The translations under genes were made by a program, and so were the position numbers. A stretch of DNA of 38,073 nucleotides from Butyrivibrio sp. AE3009. Lineage in GTDB: Bacteria; Bacillota; Clostridia; Lachnospirales; Lachnospiraceae. The notes under the pieces were generated by a model. The model had not been told where the DNA came from. It was given only the letters and a program-made list of their open reading frames with translations, and ran no database searches. Below, in pieces: positions 18,801 through 25,230 of the stretch. The DNA lies in assembly GCF_000420845.1 (NCBI RefSeq), contig NZ_ATVS01000034.1:1-38073 (forward strand). The letters are read 5' to 3'. Position 1 is the stretch's first letter. Each line of letters opens with the position of its first letter.

Positions 18801-18850
18801 AATGGTTTAAGAAGTACACCTTTGATGAAAACGGAGTGCTTATTAACTAA
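12860..18850 (+). CDS. Giant secreted wall-bound DUF5695-type multidomain protein, probable glycoside hydrolase
   Basis: The protein has 1996 residues and starts at ATG 12860 behind AAGGAGG. A signal peptide (1 to about 36, cleavage near VIAA-D) leads to a Ser/Ala/Glu-rich linker (about 44-154). A DUF5695-like region (about 160-1077) has an (alpha/alpha)-barrel look, with YWGWGDDWG, DFLMNEPNAS, YSYDNTGEEAVYVLAK and NCGENWWQFQYS. Then come an Ig/PKD-like domain (about 1094-1184), a LamG-like lectin fold (about 1188-1391), a bacterial Ig-like group-4 domain (about 1392-1472), two discoidin-like modules (about 1474-1620 and 1692-1843) flanking a FIVAR helical repeat (about 1626-1690), and about seven choline-binding-type wall repeats (YYFDSEGRMVTGF type, about 1850-1996). 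It heads the GH127-ABC operon, so it likely attacks the polymer outside the cell. The enzymatic activity is inferred; DUF5695 was recognised by memory, not by search. Confidence 0.75.
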   Translation: MGEKVSVGKKRGAKCLAAILSAGMLVSQMAIGVIAADQGNLTTIASAADEASEELSVGSTDRQSDESSKESSQETTEERTEEPGDASNEAAGNSSTEEAEDNASNNASGNASSEASSEASSDSASAEESADASTELSSQEATDSASTENSADQEVFGARKLAENFDGELSENGGTISNEYFQVSVGKYGQITTLKLVGDEFDTNYVMNESNTPSQNTSGHEWLGELMLATKSGDGRNYRDERTANSGDIRKIFVDNEQKKITVVYDPSLDSSVSTKEINDLLIVETYQLVGEKLKWDISLKNITGDDIIVGDLGLPLPFNEFWTRGDQIYETRSVDHSFVGQNGSYIYVTRPSGAGRFLLMTPDQNTDAGFEYQDHWRTSERESYEAAWCQDQSGWQNGLNVFYIHSDNIKKTNRGYLPNTSLKLSQGEEKNYTFNFSAVPNQESLGSALYNEGIIDAVAVPGMTFARNMPAKMYLHTTIDPEDISIDIKCPDQLDLFAGHASTVSSTLPHQGDATMIYEKTVEKDGEQYHVYDLKFYDLGHHNVTVSWQDKKTTFQFYIMDDIDGALETHSTFMVDKTQLDLPGQTGDKVFDDWMMDQKTTRNNVERDYFNMSYWGWGDDWGLTHGTFLAEKNVYQPKASEVEALDEYLDKAIWNGLMQEHHNDYLIHDFLMNEPNASPTYRGYAYPHIYNTYFMMYKIASKYPDLVDYKETPDTYLLRAYNILYALYYGNGVAYNWSTGVMGESTTPAIIDALRAEGFETQARNVEAIMNEKYNSFKRQRYPYGSEYSYDNTGEEAVYVLAKMQLEAGKDTTNAERMLSAIDLKTRACRGTQPIWYEYSVPVTNCGENWWQFQYSMSLVGFCMDDYIRYQNNGLSDEEKAEAQRLSYAAKLGNLTCINSGQIDADSENIGAAAWTYQAEMGNLGGQGTGGGKLHNGWRQMTGEADLGLFGAVQILSSDVAEDPIFGLFGYGCEVSENNGQYVVIPLDGLYTKLNLINEELYLELERDQYTTATISDSKDALSFTIKNLEETGHTSEVTLYGLNEGAYTLIVDGEAQCGFIVNSSKEEVTVPVRLSGAQLQEVQIVAGAFEGSVVVNAGKDFTADIYDEVKLAGTITDSSNAANKISGTWTVTASPEDGSAILATPDNLSTYVTFSKAGAYEFTLTASTGESDSVVVTVTDDNQLPELIAEYTFDNISGKKILNEVEGGKAAEAVGNFATGNGKDDTKGLSVNGSNSSGYVRLDESLFKRLNESTISADIKLNASQGNGAKVFSLDDNAGKKIAISFENGNELVLSINGTAYKTGVAISKDFWKNVALTLDGQTAVVYVDGYEKLSEPCTLTLGQLSSNQSDYIGRGTNQTDPYFDGIIDNFRIYSVALDSQRALEIFGTGEEVTITSAIAGDVVTPVGKAPKLPTQVQVLYSNGLFEKADVTWAEIDPEKYSKAGVFTVTGRVAGYDVTATLTVMVVNGSLVNLAENAVPSAIYENRNDLGGCPTLNDGYEPTSSRDTSHGAWHNWGGNNGAQAWVQYTWEEEQILTGTDAYYFRDGNGNFNPASVNYYYLDADGVTWKNFTGVEGLGVELNKYNRTTFDPVKTTAIRMIMNPQNLGSGVIEWKVYGYGDALSAAKQALKDDIKAYKLVKKTHVIEGFDGLTAAIAAAEELLKKEDASDTELRAADEVMASAFANLKVEGDNLAFIAQLSASHTSGWESLPAVNDGNLPIDSYNSRYGHWGTWGNTSASESLTYLWPTEVTFNTSNMYLWYDGSEIDNGGIKYPSQITYEIIDEDGKWQKIATVSAAELIVDDFTVSEFESITTKGIRATFTKLENDNTGVGVHEWQIVNVEKEEPVKATLIRKYGSYYLVTEDGTKLTGLQMVEGSYRYFKEPKGTMAISQFVTIDGETYYFDSEGRMVTGFMTKWTCTYYFDEKGVQVTGRVYEIEGEKYYFNKKGHKVVSSFVDLEDGRHYFDSEGHMVIGRTITKWFKKYTFDENGVLIN

Positions 18851-18872
18851 AAAATATGAAGGGGCATTGGGC

Positions 18873-20813
18873 ATGGAAAAAGAAATAAGGCCATTGAAAC
18901 TTCAGCAGGTAAAAGTCACTGATCCTTTATTCGGGCATTATATCAATAAAGTAAGTGAAGTCATGCTGGTTCATCAGTGGAAAGCTCTAAATGATGAACT
19001 GGAAGGAACTGATCCTACGGGATGTATCAAAAACTTCCGTATAGCTGCCGGACTACAAGAGGGAGAACGGCAAGGAGTAGTTTTTCTTGATACTGATCTA
19101 TATAAGTGGATAGAGTCAGCTGCCTATTGCATTGCAATAGGTAGCGGGACTCAGTTTGAAGGTAAAATTGATCAGGTGATCGATATTTTGGAAAAGGCTC
19201 AGGAAAAAGACGGATATTTAAATACTTACTTTCAGATAACAGCTCCGGAAAAGAAATGGACCAACCTGGTTGAGGGACACGAATTATATACCTCAGGACA
19301 TATGATTGAGGCAGCGGTTGCTTATGCACTGGCCACCGGTAAGGAGAAATTTCTTCAAATTGCAATTAGGAATGCTGACCTTATTTGCAGGGTATTTGGA
19401 ACAAAGAAAGGACAGATTCCTGGAGTTCCGGGGCATGAAGAAATTGAGTTGGCTTTGATCAAGCTTTATAGGTGGACCGGGGATGACAAGTACTTAAGGC
19501 AGGCTGATTATTTTGTCAGGCAGAGGGGAACTACACCCAATTATTTGCAGAATGAGATTGATGGCAGAAAAGGCCCGGAGTTCTTTCCTGAGTTCAGAAA
19601 CTATTCCATGAAATATGCACAGGCAGAGAAACCTCCGGTAGAACAAACTGAAGCAGAAGGCCATGCCGTAAGGGCAATGTACCTGTACAGTGCTATGGCT
19701 GACCTGGCTGATTGGCAGCAGGATAAAGAAATGGAAAAAGCCTGTGACAGACTATGGGATAACATGGTAGGCAAGAGAATGTACATTACCGGAGGAATTG
19801 GTAGCAGCGGATTTTTAGAGTGCTTTACCACAGATTACGATCTGCCTAACAGTACAAATTATTGTGAGACCTGTGCTTCTGTTGGAATGATGATGTTCGG
19901 ACAAAGGATGGCGGCATTAAAGAAAAATGCAAGCTATTATGATACTGTTGAAAGAGTATTGTACAACACTATTTTAGCAGCTATGAATCTTGAAGGGGAC
20001 AGATACTTTTACGTAAATCCATTAGAGATGGTTCCGCAGTTTTGTACTGAGAACACCTATATGGATCATGTCAAATCTACCAGACAGAAATGGTTTAATG
20101 TAGCCTGTTGTCCACCCAATCTTGCAAGGACTTTTGCTTCTTTATCACAGTATTTATACTCCTGTGACGAAAAGGGCATTTTCATTAATCAGTTTGTATC
20201 ATCTACAGTTTTAATAGATGATCCGGGGCAGGAAATATCTGTGGACCTTAAGTCATCTCTTTTGACAGATGGAACAGTAGATATCAGTATTTCAATTCTG
20301 CAAGCTGCAGATATCAGGATAAGAGTTCCTGCCTATGCCAAGGATATGACGATAGTCCTTGATGGTGAAAAGCTTTCCTATAAAGCTGAAAATAATTATG
20401 CCGTAATTTCTCTTGAGGGTGGCAAACACACAATCGAGCTTAATATGGGAGTTCATCCAAAATTTGTGGCAGCAGACCACAATGTCAGGGCTGATGCAGG
20501 TAAGGTTGCTGTAATGCATGGACCTATGGTCTATTGCCTGGAGGAGGCGGACAATGGACAGAACTTATCTGACATTTACGTGGACACTGATGCTAATCTG
20601 CTAAAGGGCAAAGCTTATGAAGAATTCCCGGGAGAAGTACCGGCGATAGAGTATGAGGGCTACAGGGTTAAGAGTGTTGGTATTGAAGATGGCAGCCTTT
20701 ATGGAGAGGCAAGATTTACTAAAAAGCCTGTGAAGATCAGAGCTGTTCCCTATGCTTTTTGGAATAACAGAGGTATTGGAGAGATGGAAGTCTGGCAGAA
20801 TATTTCTATCTAA
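18873..20813 (+). CDS. GH127 beta-L-arabinofuranosidase (DUF1680 family)
   Basis: The protein has 646 residues and no signal peptide, so it is cytoplasmic. It is a GH127 enzyme of the HypBA1 type. Glu332 and Cys334 (in NYCETCASVG) and Cys412-Cys413 (in VACCPPNLART) correspond to the zinc site and Cys nucleophile of Bifidobacterium longum HypBA1 (E338, C340, C417, C418 as I recall). GHELYTSGHMIEAAVAY and GHEEIELALIKLYRWTG are characteristic helices of the (alpha/alpha)6 barrel, with beta domains at the C-terminus. The start at 18873, behind GAAGGGG, lies 22 bp after the giant protein gene. The enzyme would remove beta-L-arabinofuranose from short imported oligosaccharides. GH127 also includes members of other specificity, so the substrate remains inferred. 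Confidence 0.93.
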   Translation: MEKEIRPLKLQQVKVTDPLFGHYINKVSEVMLVHQWKALNDELEGTDPTGCIKNFRIAAGLQEGERQGVVFLDTDLYKWIESAAYCIAIGSGTQFEGKIDQVIDILEKAQEKDGYLNTYFQITAPEKKWTNLVEGHELYTSGHMIEAAVAYALATGKEKFLQIAIRNADLICRVFGTKKGQIPGVPGHEEIELALIKLYRWTGDDKYLRQADYFVRQRGTTPNYLQNEIDGRKGPEFFPEFRNYSMKYAQAEKPPVEQTEAEGHAVRAMYLYSAMADLADWQQDKEMEKACDRLWDNMVGKRMYITGGIGSSGFLECFTTDYDLPNSTNYCETCASVGMMMFGQRMAALKKNASYYDTVERVLYNTILAAMNLEGDRYFYVNPLEMVPQFCTENTYMDHVKSTRQKWFNVACCPPNLARTFASLSQYLYSCDEKGIFINQFVSSTVLIDDPGQEISVDLKSSLLTDGTVDISISILQAADIRIRVPAYAKDMTIVLDGEKLSYKAENNYAVISLEGGKHTIELNMGVHPKFVAADHNVRADAGKVAVMHGPMVYCLEEADNGQNLSDIYVDTDANLLKGKAYEEFPGEVPAIEYEGYRVKSVGIEDGSLYGEARFTKKPVKIRAVPYAFWNNRGIGEMEVWQNISI

Positions 20814-20865
20814 AGATAGAACATTACTGCTGAAAAATAATTTTCTAAAGGAGGATATTTCAAGT

Positions 20866-22317
20866 ATGCAAAAGAAAAGATTGTTGAGCATGGCATTAAC
20901 TGTTATTACTACTACGGCAATGTTGGTAACAGGTTGTGGTGCAAGTTCTCAAAGTGCACAGGGGGAAGCGCAGGACACAACGCAGAACGCAGTAGGGACA
21001 CCTAAAACAGAGACAGAGACACCTGCTTCAACTAGTGAGAGCACTGGAGAAAAGGTACATATTACCTATGCTCAGTGGGGCAATGAGACAGAGACTGCTG
21101 CAACTCAGGCGGTGGCTGATAAATTCAATCAGTCTCAGGATGAAATTGAAGTAGAAGTAATCAAGATTGACCATGATACCTATGTAACCAAGTTAAATGC
21201 AATGGCTACAGCAGGAGAACTTCCTGATACAGCCATCATGAGTGAAGCCGGAGTATTAAAATTTGCAGAGAATGGCCTGCTTGCAGACATCAGCTCAATG
21301 TACGGTGAAGGTGATTCCAAGCCTCTTGATTCCATAACCTTTAAATATCAGGGAACACCTGTGGCATATTCAGCAGCCAATGAGGTACTTAACCTTTGGT
21401 ACAACATAGATCTTTTGGAAGAAATATGTTCCAAGCAGGGATTAAATGTTGCTGATTTTACACCTCCTGCAAGTGCAGACAGTGCATGGGACTGGGATAC
21501 ATTTGTTAAGATAGCTCAGACTCTCACAGTTGATATCAACGGTAATAACGCATTAAGTCCAGATTTTGATCCGGCAAATGTTGATGTTTACGGCTGTACA
21601 GTTAACACTCTTCCATGGCAGCTCGAAGTATGGGCAAAGAGTAATGGTGGCGGATATTATAGTGCTGACGGCAAGGAATGTACTATCAATGACGATGCAA
21701 CAGTAGAAGCACTGCAGAAAATTGCAGACCTTTCAGATGTGTATCACTGTGCACCTCCTGTAACAAGCGCAGCTAACGCGCTTGAATCCTCACTTGGTTC
21801 CAAGAAGGTTGTTATGGCAACAGATGGAACCTGGAATGTAGGAACCTTCCTTGGACCATCCGCTGATTTTAAATATGGCGTAGGCGTTCTTCCTTACATG
21901 AAGGAGAAGGTTACAATTTGTACTGGCGGACCAAACGTGGTATTTGCTACAACTAAGCATCCTGAAGAAGCTATGACATGGCTCAAGTGGTACTACCAGG
22001 AAGAAAACAGCTGGTCACTTATTGAAGCAGGAACATGGATGCCTATTCTTGATAAGTGGTACACAGATGATGAATTTACAAATAAGTGGATTGATAACCC
22101 TAATTATCCTGACCATGATATGTACAAGAGTGCAGTAGTAGACTACGCAAGAGAAAATTCTCAGTCAACAGCATGGTATTATATCAACGCAACAGATGAG
22201 TTCAATGCAACACTGGATTCTGCATTCTCAGCTGTTTGGTCTGGTGATCAGACAATGAAAGAAGCAATTGATGAGTATTACGATGAGTTAAATGATATTT
22301 TCAGTACAAATAACTAA
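20866..22317 (+). CDS. ABC transporter sugar-binding lipoprotein
   Basis: The protein has 483 residues. The lipoprotein signal peptide ends in LVTGC with Cys24 as lipidation site, followed by a Ser/Gln/Thr-rich linker and a family-1 extracellular solute-binding domain (VHITYAQWGNETETAATQAV at its start; sugar-binding loops with many Trp). It would be anchored on the outer face of the membrane and deliver oligosaccharide to the two permeases downstream. The start at 20866 has AAAGGAGG at 11-nt spacing. It sits 52 bp after GH127 in the same operon. The ATPase component is not in the window, so a shared MsmK-type ATPase is probably used. Confidence 0.93.
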   Translation: MQKKRLLSMALTVITTTAMLVTGCGASSQSAQGEAQDTTQNAVGTPKTETETPASTSESTGEKVHITYAQWGNETETAATQAVADKFNQSQDEIEVEVIKIDHDTYVTKLNAMATAGELPDTAIMSEAGVLKFAENGLLADISSMYGEGDSKPLDSITFKYQGTPVAYSAANEVLNLWYNIDLLEEICSKQGLNVADFTPPASADSAWDWDTFVKIAQTLTVDINGNNALSPDFDPANVDVYGCTVNTLPWQLEVWAKSNGGGYYSADGKECTINDDATVEALQKIADLSDVYHCAPPVTSAANALESSLGSKKVVMATDGTWNVGTFLGPSADFKYGVGVLPYMKEKVTICTGGPNVVFATTKHPEEAMTWLKWYYQEENSWSLIEAGTWMPILDKWYTDDEFTNKWIDNPNYPDHDMYKSAVVDYARENSQSTAWYYINATDEFNATLDSAFSAVWSGDQTMKEAIDEYYDELNDIFSTNN

Positions 22318-22335
22318 TATTTGATATAGTGCCGT

Positions 22336-22395
22336 GCGAAGACAGTTCATGTAACTTTTGAAACATGGTCAAAAGTGCAGTGTAACTGTCTTCGC
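22336..22395 (+). repeat. Nested stem-loop between binding protein and permease genes
   Basis: GCGAAGACAGTT (22336-22347) pairs perfectly with AACTGTCTTCGC (22384-22395). Inside it CTTTTGA (22355-22361) pairs with TCAAAAG (22369-22375) around loop AACATGG. No T run follows. Such hairpins in ABC operons often stabilise the binding-protein mRNA so that it exceeds the permeases, which fits here. Confidence 0.75.
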
Positions 22396-22427
22396 CGGCG
22401 TTGATATCAGGGGAGAGGGATTATACA

Positions 22428-23393
22428 ATGGAAGTTGCGGGGATATATAGTACAAGCGAGGCGAAGAGTATGAAAAGAGCATCCGGCAAAAGAAAAATAC
22501 GTACTTCTCAGTCCAAATATAATAGAAAAGAGGAAAGATGTGCCTATTTGTGCCTGATTCCGGCATTCCTTGGAATCACCTTTATAAGTTATCTTCCTAC
22601 CATAGCAGTGTTTGTACTTAGTTTGTTTAGCTATAATGGTTTGTCCACCCCTGAATTTGTGGGTCTGGATAATTACATTAGGATTTTTACAAAAGATGTG
22701 TATTTTGCAAGTGCTGTAAAGGCAACGCTTTTGTATGCATTTTTGGCAGTTATCGGCGCGGTTATCTATTCTCTGGTGATAGCACTTATTCTAAACATGG
22801 ATATTTTTGGAAGAACTATCTTCAGATCTATTTTCTTTATACCCTATCTGCTACCGGCAATAGGTGTTTTCAAAGGCTGGCAATGGCTTTATGAGCAGAA
22901 CTATGGACTCTTTAACTTCATCTTCAGAATGCTGGGGATTCCACCCCAGAGATTTTTGGACAGTCCAAGGCAGGTAATACCGGCCCTTGTTCTCATCGCA
23001 GTATGGGCCAGCGGAAATCTCATAGTAATATTTCTTGCAGGACTTCAAAATGTACCTACAGTGTACAAGGAAGCTGCTCAGATAGATGGAGCCAACTCAT
23101 GGCAGAGATTCTGGAACATAACTATTCCATGCATCAAGCCTATTATTTTTTATAATGTATTGACTGCTCTTATCACACATCTGCAGGTAGTTAATCCGGC
23201 TCTGGCCCTTACAAATGGCGGACCGGCCAAGAAGTCTATGTTTTTATCTTATGTTATCTACATGTATGGATTTGAAAAAAATAAGCTTGGATATGCAGCA
23301 GCTTTTTCAGTTATATTCTTTGTTCTGGTAGGCATTTTTACAATAGTATTATTTGTAACTCAAAAAGATAGCATCTTTAGCGATGAAGCATGA
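22428..23393 (+). CDS. Sugar ABC transporter permease (LacF/UgpA type)
   Basis: The protein has 321 residues: a charged 40-residue cytoplasmic lead, then six membrane helices from about residue 41. The ATPase-contact EAA loop reads EAAQIDGAN followed by W..F..ITIP, as in MalF-type carbohydrate permeases. The start at 22428 is supported by GGGGAGAGGGA just upstream; an in-frame start 27 nt earlier lacks a ribosome site. With the next gene it should form the membrane channel that imports oligosaccharide delivered by the upstream lipoprotein. Confidence 0.93.
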   Translation: MEVAGIYSTSEAKSMKRASGKRKIRTSQSKYNRKEERCAYLCLIPAFLGITFISYLPTIAVFVLSLFSYNGLSTPEFVGLDNYIRIFTKDVYFASAVKATLLYAFLAVIGAVIYSLVIALILNMDIFGRTIFRSIFFIPYLLPAIGVFKGWQWLYEQNYGLFNFIFRMLGIPPQRFLDSPRQVIPALVLIAVWASGNLIVIFLAGLQNVPTVYKEAAQIDGANSWQRFWNITIPCIKPIIFYNVLTALITHLQVVNPALALTNGGPAKKSMFLSYVIYMYGFEKNKLGYAAAFSVIFFVLVGIFTIVLFVTQKDSIFSDEA

Positions 23394-23409
23394 GAAAGGG
23401 GGAGCAGAC

Positions 23410-24255
23410 ATGACAGGAAAAGAAAAAAGGAAACTGGCAAACCGCTCAGTTGTAACATTGATTGCCTTATTTTTTGCATTTCTGACACTCCTTCCAATAT
23501 GGTGGATATTCAGATCTTCACTTATGAGTGTTGCGCAGGTCAACGCTTATCCGCCATCCTTTATTCCGACAGAGTGGCTATGGTCCAACTACACCAAGAC
23601 CCTTCAGACCTTCGAATACTGGACATATTTTAAAAACACCTTTTCAATTATCATTCCGGCTGTGACATTTGGTGTTATTACTGCCATCTTTTGTGGCTAC
23701 GCCTTTGCCAGACTAAGGTTTAGAGGCAAAAATCTTATATTTAAGATATGTGTCAGCACAATTCTTCTTCCGGGCATGGTTACGCTGATTCCACTTTATA
23801 TTGCGTGGACAAAATTCTTTGGACTTGGTGACACATATTGGCCTCTGATCCTGCCGTTTTTAACAGGTGGAGGATTCTTTAACATCTTCCTGATCAGGCA
23901 GTTCCTTATGACAATCCCCAGGGATCTTGATGAAGCTGCATCAATAGATGGGGCCGGCCGCATGAGGATATTGTGGACAATTCTTGTTCCTGCGATCAAG
24001 CCGGCAGTAGTTGTTGTTGGAATGATGTTATTTATACAGATTTGGAATGATATGCTCCAGCAGATAATCTACATTAACAGTATGAGCAAGTTTACTTTTG
24101 CCATTGCACTCACCAATTTCACAGGCTCTTTTGGAACAAACTGGCCCATGGCTATGGCAGCCACTTTTATGACTATTCTGCCTGGTATAGTAATCTATAT
24201 ATTTGGGCAAAAGAGCTTTGTAGAAGGTATAGTACTGACCGGTATGAAAAACTAA
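23410..24255 (+). CDS. Sugar ABC transporter permease (LacG/UgpE type)
   Basis: The protein has 281 residues with six membrane helices and the EAA loop EAASIDGAG followed by LWTILVPAIKP. The N-terminal LTLLPIWWIFRSSLM and C-terminal GQKSFVEGIVLTGMKN are typical of the MalG/AraQ branch. ATG 23410 is chosen because GGGGGAGCAGAC lies directly upstream; an in-frame ATG at 23383 overlaps the preceding gene. It is the second half of the permease heterodimer and lies 16 bp after its partner. Confidence 0.93.
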   Translation: MTGKEKRKLANRSVVTLIALFFAFLTLLPIWWIFRSSLMSVAQVNAYPPSFIPTEWLWSNYTKTLQTFEYWTYFKNTFSIIIPAVTFGVITAIFCGYAFARLRFRGKNLIFKICVSTILLPGMVTLIPLYIAWTKFFGLGDTYWPLILPFLTGGGFFNIFLIRQFLMTIPRDLDEAASIDGAGRMRILWTILVPAIKPAVVVVGMMLFIQIWNDMLQQIIYINSMSKFTFAIALTNFTGSFGTNWPMAMAATFMTILPGIVIYIFGQKSFVEGIVLTGMKN

Positions 24256-24270
24256 TATATAGGGGAAAAA

Positions 24271-24978
24271 ATGAAATACTTGAATCGTTTTATGAAATGG
24301 TATCTTGGAGAAAACGATGTGGAAAAAGAGCCGCCTAAGGACGGCTTTTTCCGCATCTTATATCTTGTTGTTAATTTTCCGGGAAAGCTGTTCATGATAA
24401 ATATAATATTTATCATAAGCTGCATTCCTCTAATCACAATACCGGCTGCATGGACAGCACTTTGCGCCTTTACCGGCAAAATGTTTCTGAAGGGTTATGA
24501 CTTTACCCTGGAGGACTATCTTGCAGAATTTAAAGATGGCTTTATTAAAAAGCTTGTCTTGGGCATCATGGAGTCTGCAGTCATTTTCTATGGCTATTAT
24601 CTCATGAGCCTTGCGGGAAACTTTAAAGCTGTCTCTGACAATACTTCATATGTGATCATCATGGGTGCCGGCTGCGCAATATTTGGCATAGGCATTCTTT
24701 TTGCATTATGGACTTTTGTATTGGCTGCTCATCTGCGTCTTGGATTGTCAGGAATAATTAGAAACGCAGCCATACTCCTTATTCTGGAGTGGAAGAGCGA
24801 CCTGAAGCTTATTATATATACAGCAATTTATGTGTTCATAATACTTGCTCTTATGCCGTACTCAATTCTTGTGCCAATGATCATTGGTAATTCTTTTTAT
24901 GGCTTGATCTCTTGCAGCATAATATGTCCAGTGATAAAGCGGAGAATTACTGATCCTTATGAAGAAGCTGGTAATTAG
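24271..24978 (+). CDS. YesL-family (DUF624) membrane protein
   Basis: The protein has 235 residues and about five membrane helices. The N-terminal FMKWYLGENDVEKEPPKDGF, then a hydrophobic start and PAAWTALCAFTGKM, are typical of the YesL/DUF624 family. Members are regularly encoded beside carbohydrate ABC transporters and polysaccharide-degradation genes in Firmicutes; their molecular role is not established. It follows the second permease by 15 bp behind AGGGGAAAAA and is the last gene of the LacI-controlled operon. No terminator was recognised directly after its stop. Confidence 0.88.
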   Translation: MKYLNRFMKWYLGENDVEKEPPKDGFFRILYLVVNFPGKLFMINIIFIISCIPLITIPAAWTALCAFTGKMFLKGYDFTLEDYLAEFKDGFIKKLVLGIMESAVIFYGYYLMSLAGNFKAVSDNTSYVIIMGAGCAIFGIGILFALWTFVLAAHLRLGLSGIIRNAAILLILEWKSDLKLIIYTAIYVFIILALMPYSILVPMIIGNSFYGLISCSIICPVIKRRITDPYEEAGN

Positions 24979-24989
24979 GTAAAAAGTTG

Positions 24990-25018
24990 TTGACAGCTAA
25001 CAGAGCGATGTCTATACT
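24990..25018 (+). promoter_or_regulatory. Consensus promoter in the gap after yesL
   Basis: TTGACA (24990-24995), a 17-nt spacer and TATACT (25013-25018) make a near-consensus housekeeping promoter 12 bp after the YesL stop. No gene with a credible start follows before the terminator at 25107. Confidence 0.65.
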
Positions 25019-25024
25019 AACAAC

Positions 25025-25144
25025 TAATAATCTTGGAGGAATCGGAAGATAAAACGATAACGGATAGTAAAGTAAAATCTGATATTGGAGATGGAACCCC
25101 AAATACAGTGGTTATGAGAGAAATCTTGTAGCCGCTATTTTTTT
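25025..25144 (+). ncRNA. Putative small RNA of about 120 nt
   Basis: The interval lies between a near-consensus promoter (24990-25018) and a terminator-like hairpin (25107-25144), with no convincing coding frame. It contains an exposed TTGGAGGAA (about 25034-25042), which looks like a ribosome site but is followed by no usable start codon. It could be a regulatory RNA or the leftover leader of a deleted gene. Confidence 0.4.
25107..25144 (+). terminator. Terminator of the putative small RNA
   Basis: AGTGGTT (25107-25113) pairs with AGCCGCT (25130-25136), two G-T wobbles included, and a run of seven T follows (25138-25144). The stem is short but the T run is good. Confidence 0.5.
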
Positions 25145-25157
25145 ACAAAACAATAAC

Positions 25158-25186
25158 TTGACACCGTGTCAGAATACTGATACAAT
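25158..25186 (+). promoter_or_regulatory. Promoter of the tetR/flavin reductase genes
   Basis: TTGACA (25158-25163), exactly 17 nt, then TACAAT (25181-25186). The -35 box overlaps the palindrome TGACACCGTGTCA, so the promoter should be tightly repressible. Confidence 0.85.
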
Positions 25187-25210
25187 TCATATTGACACGA
25201 AGTCAGAATA
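25158..25210. promoter_or_regulatory. Twin TetR operators
   Basis: TTGACACCGTGTCAGAATA (25158-25176) recurs as TTGACACGAAGTCAGAATA (25192-25210), 34 bp later with 3 of 19 differences. The first contains the perfect inverted repeat TGACAC-C-GTGTCA. One copy covers the -35 box and the other lies at or just after the transcription start, as expected for an autoregulated TetR repressor. Confidence 0.75.
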
Positions 25211-25230
25211 AAAAATCAGGAGACAGATAT

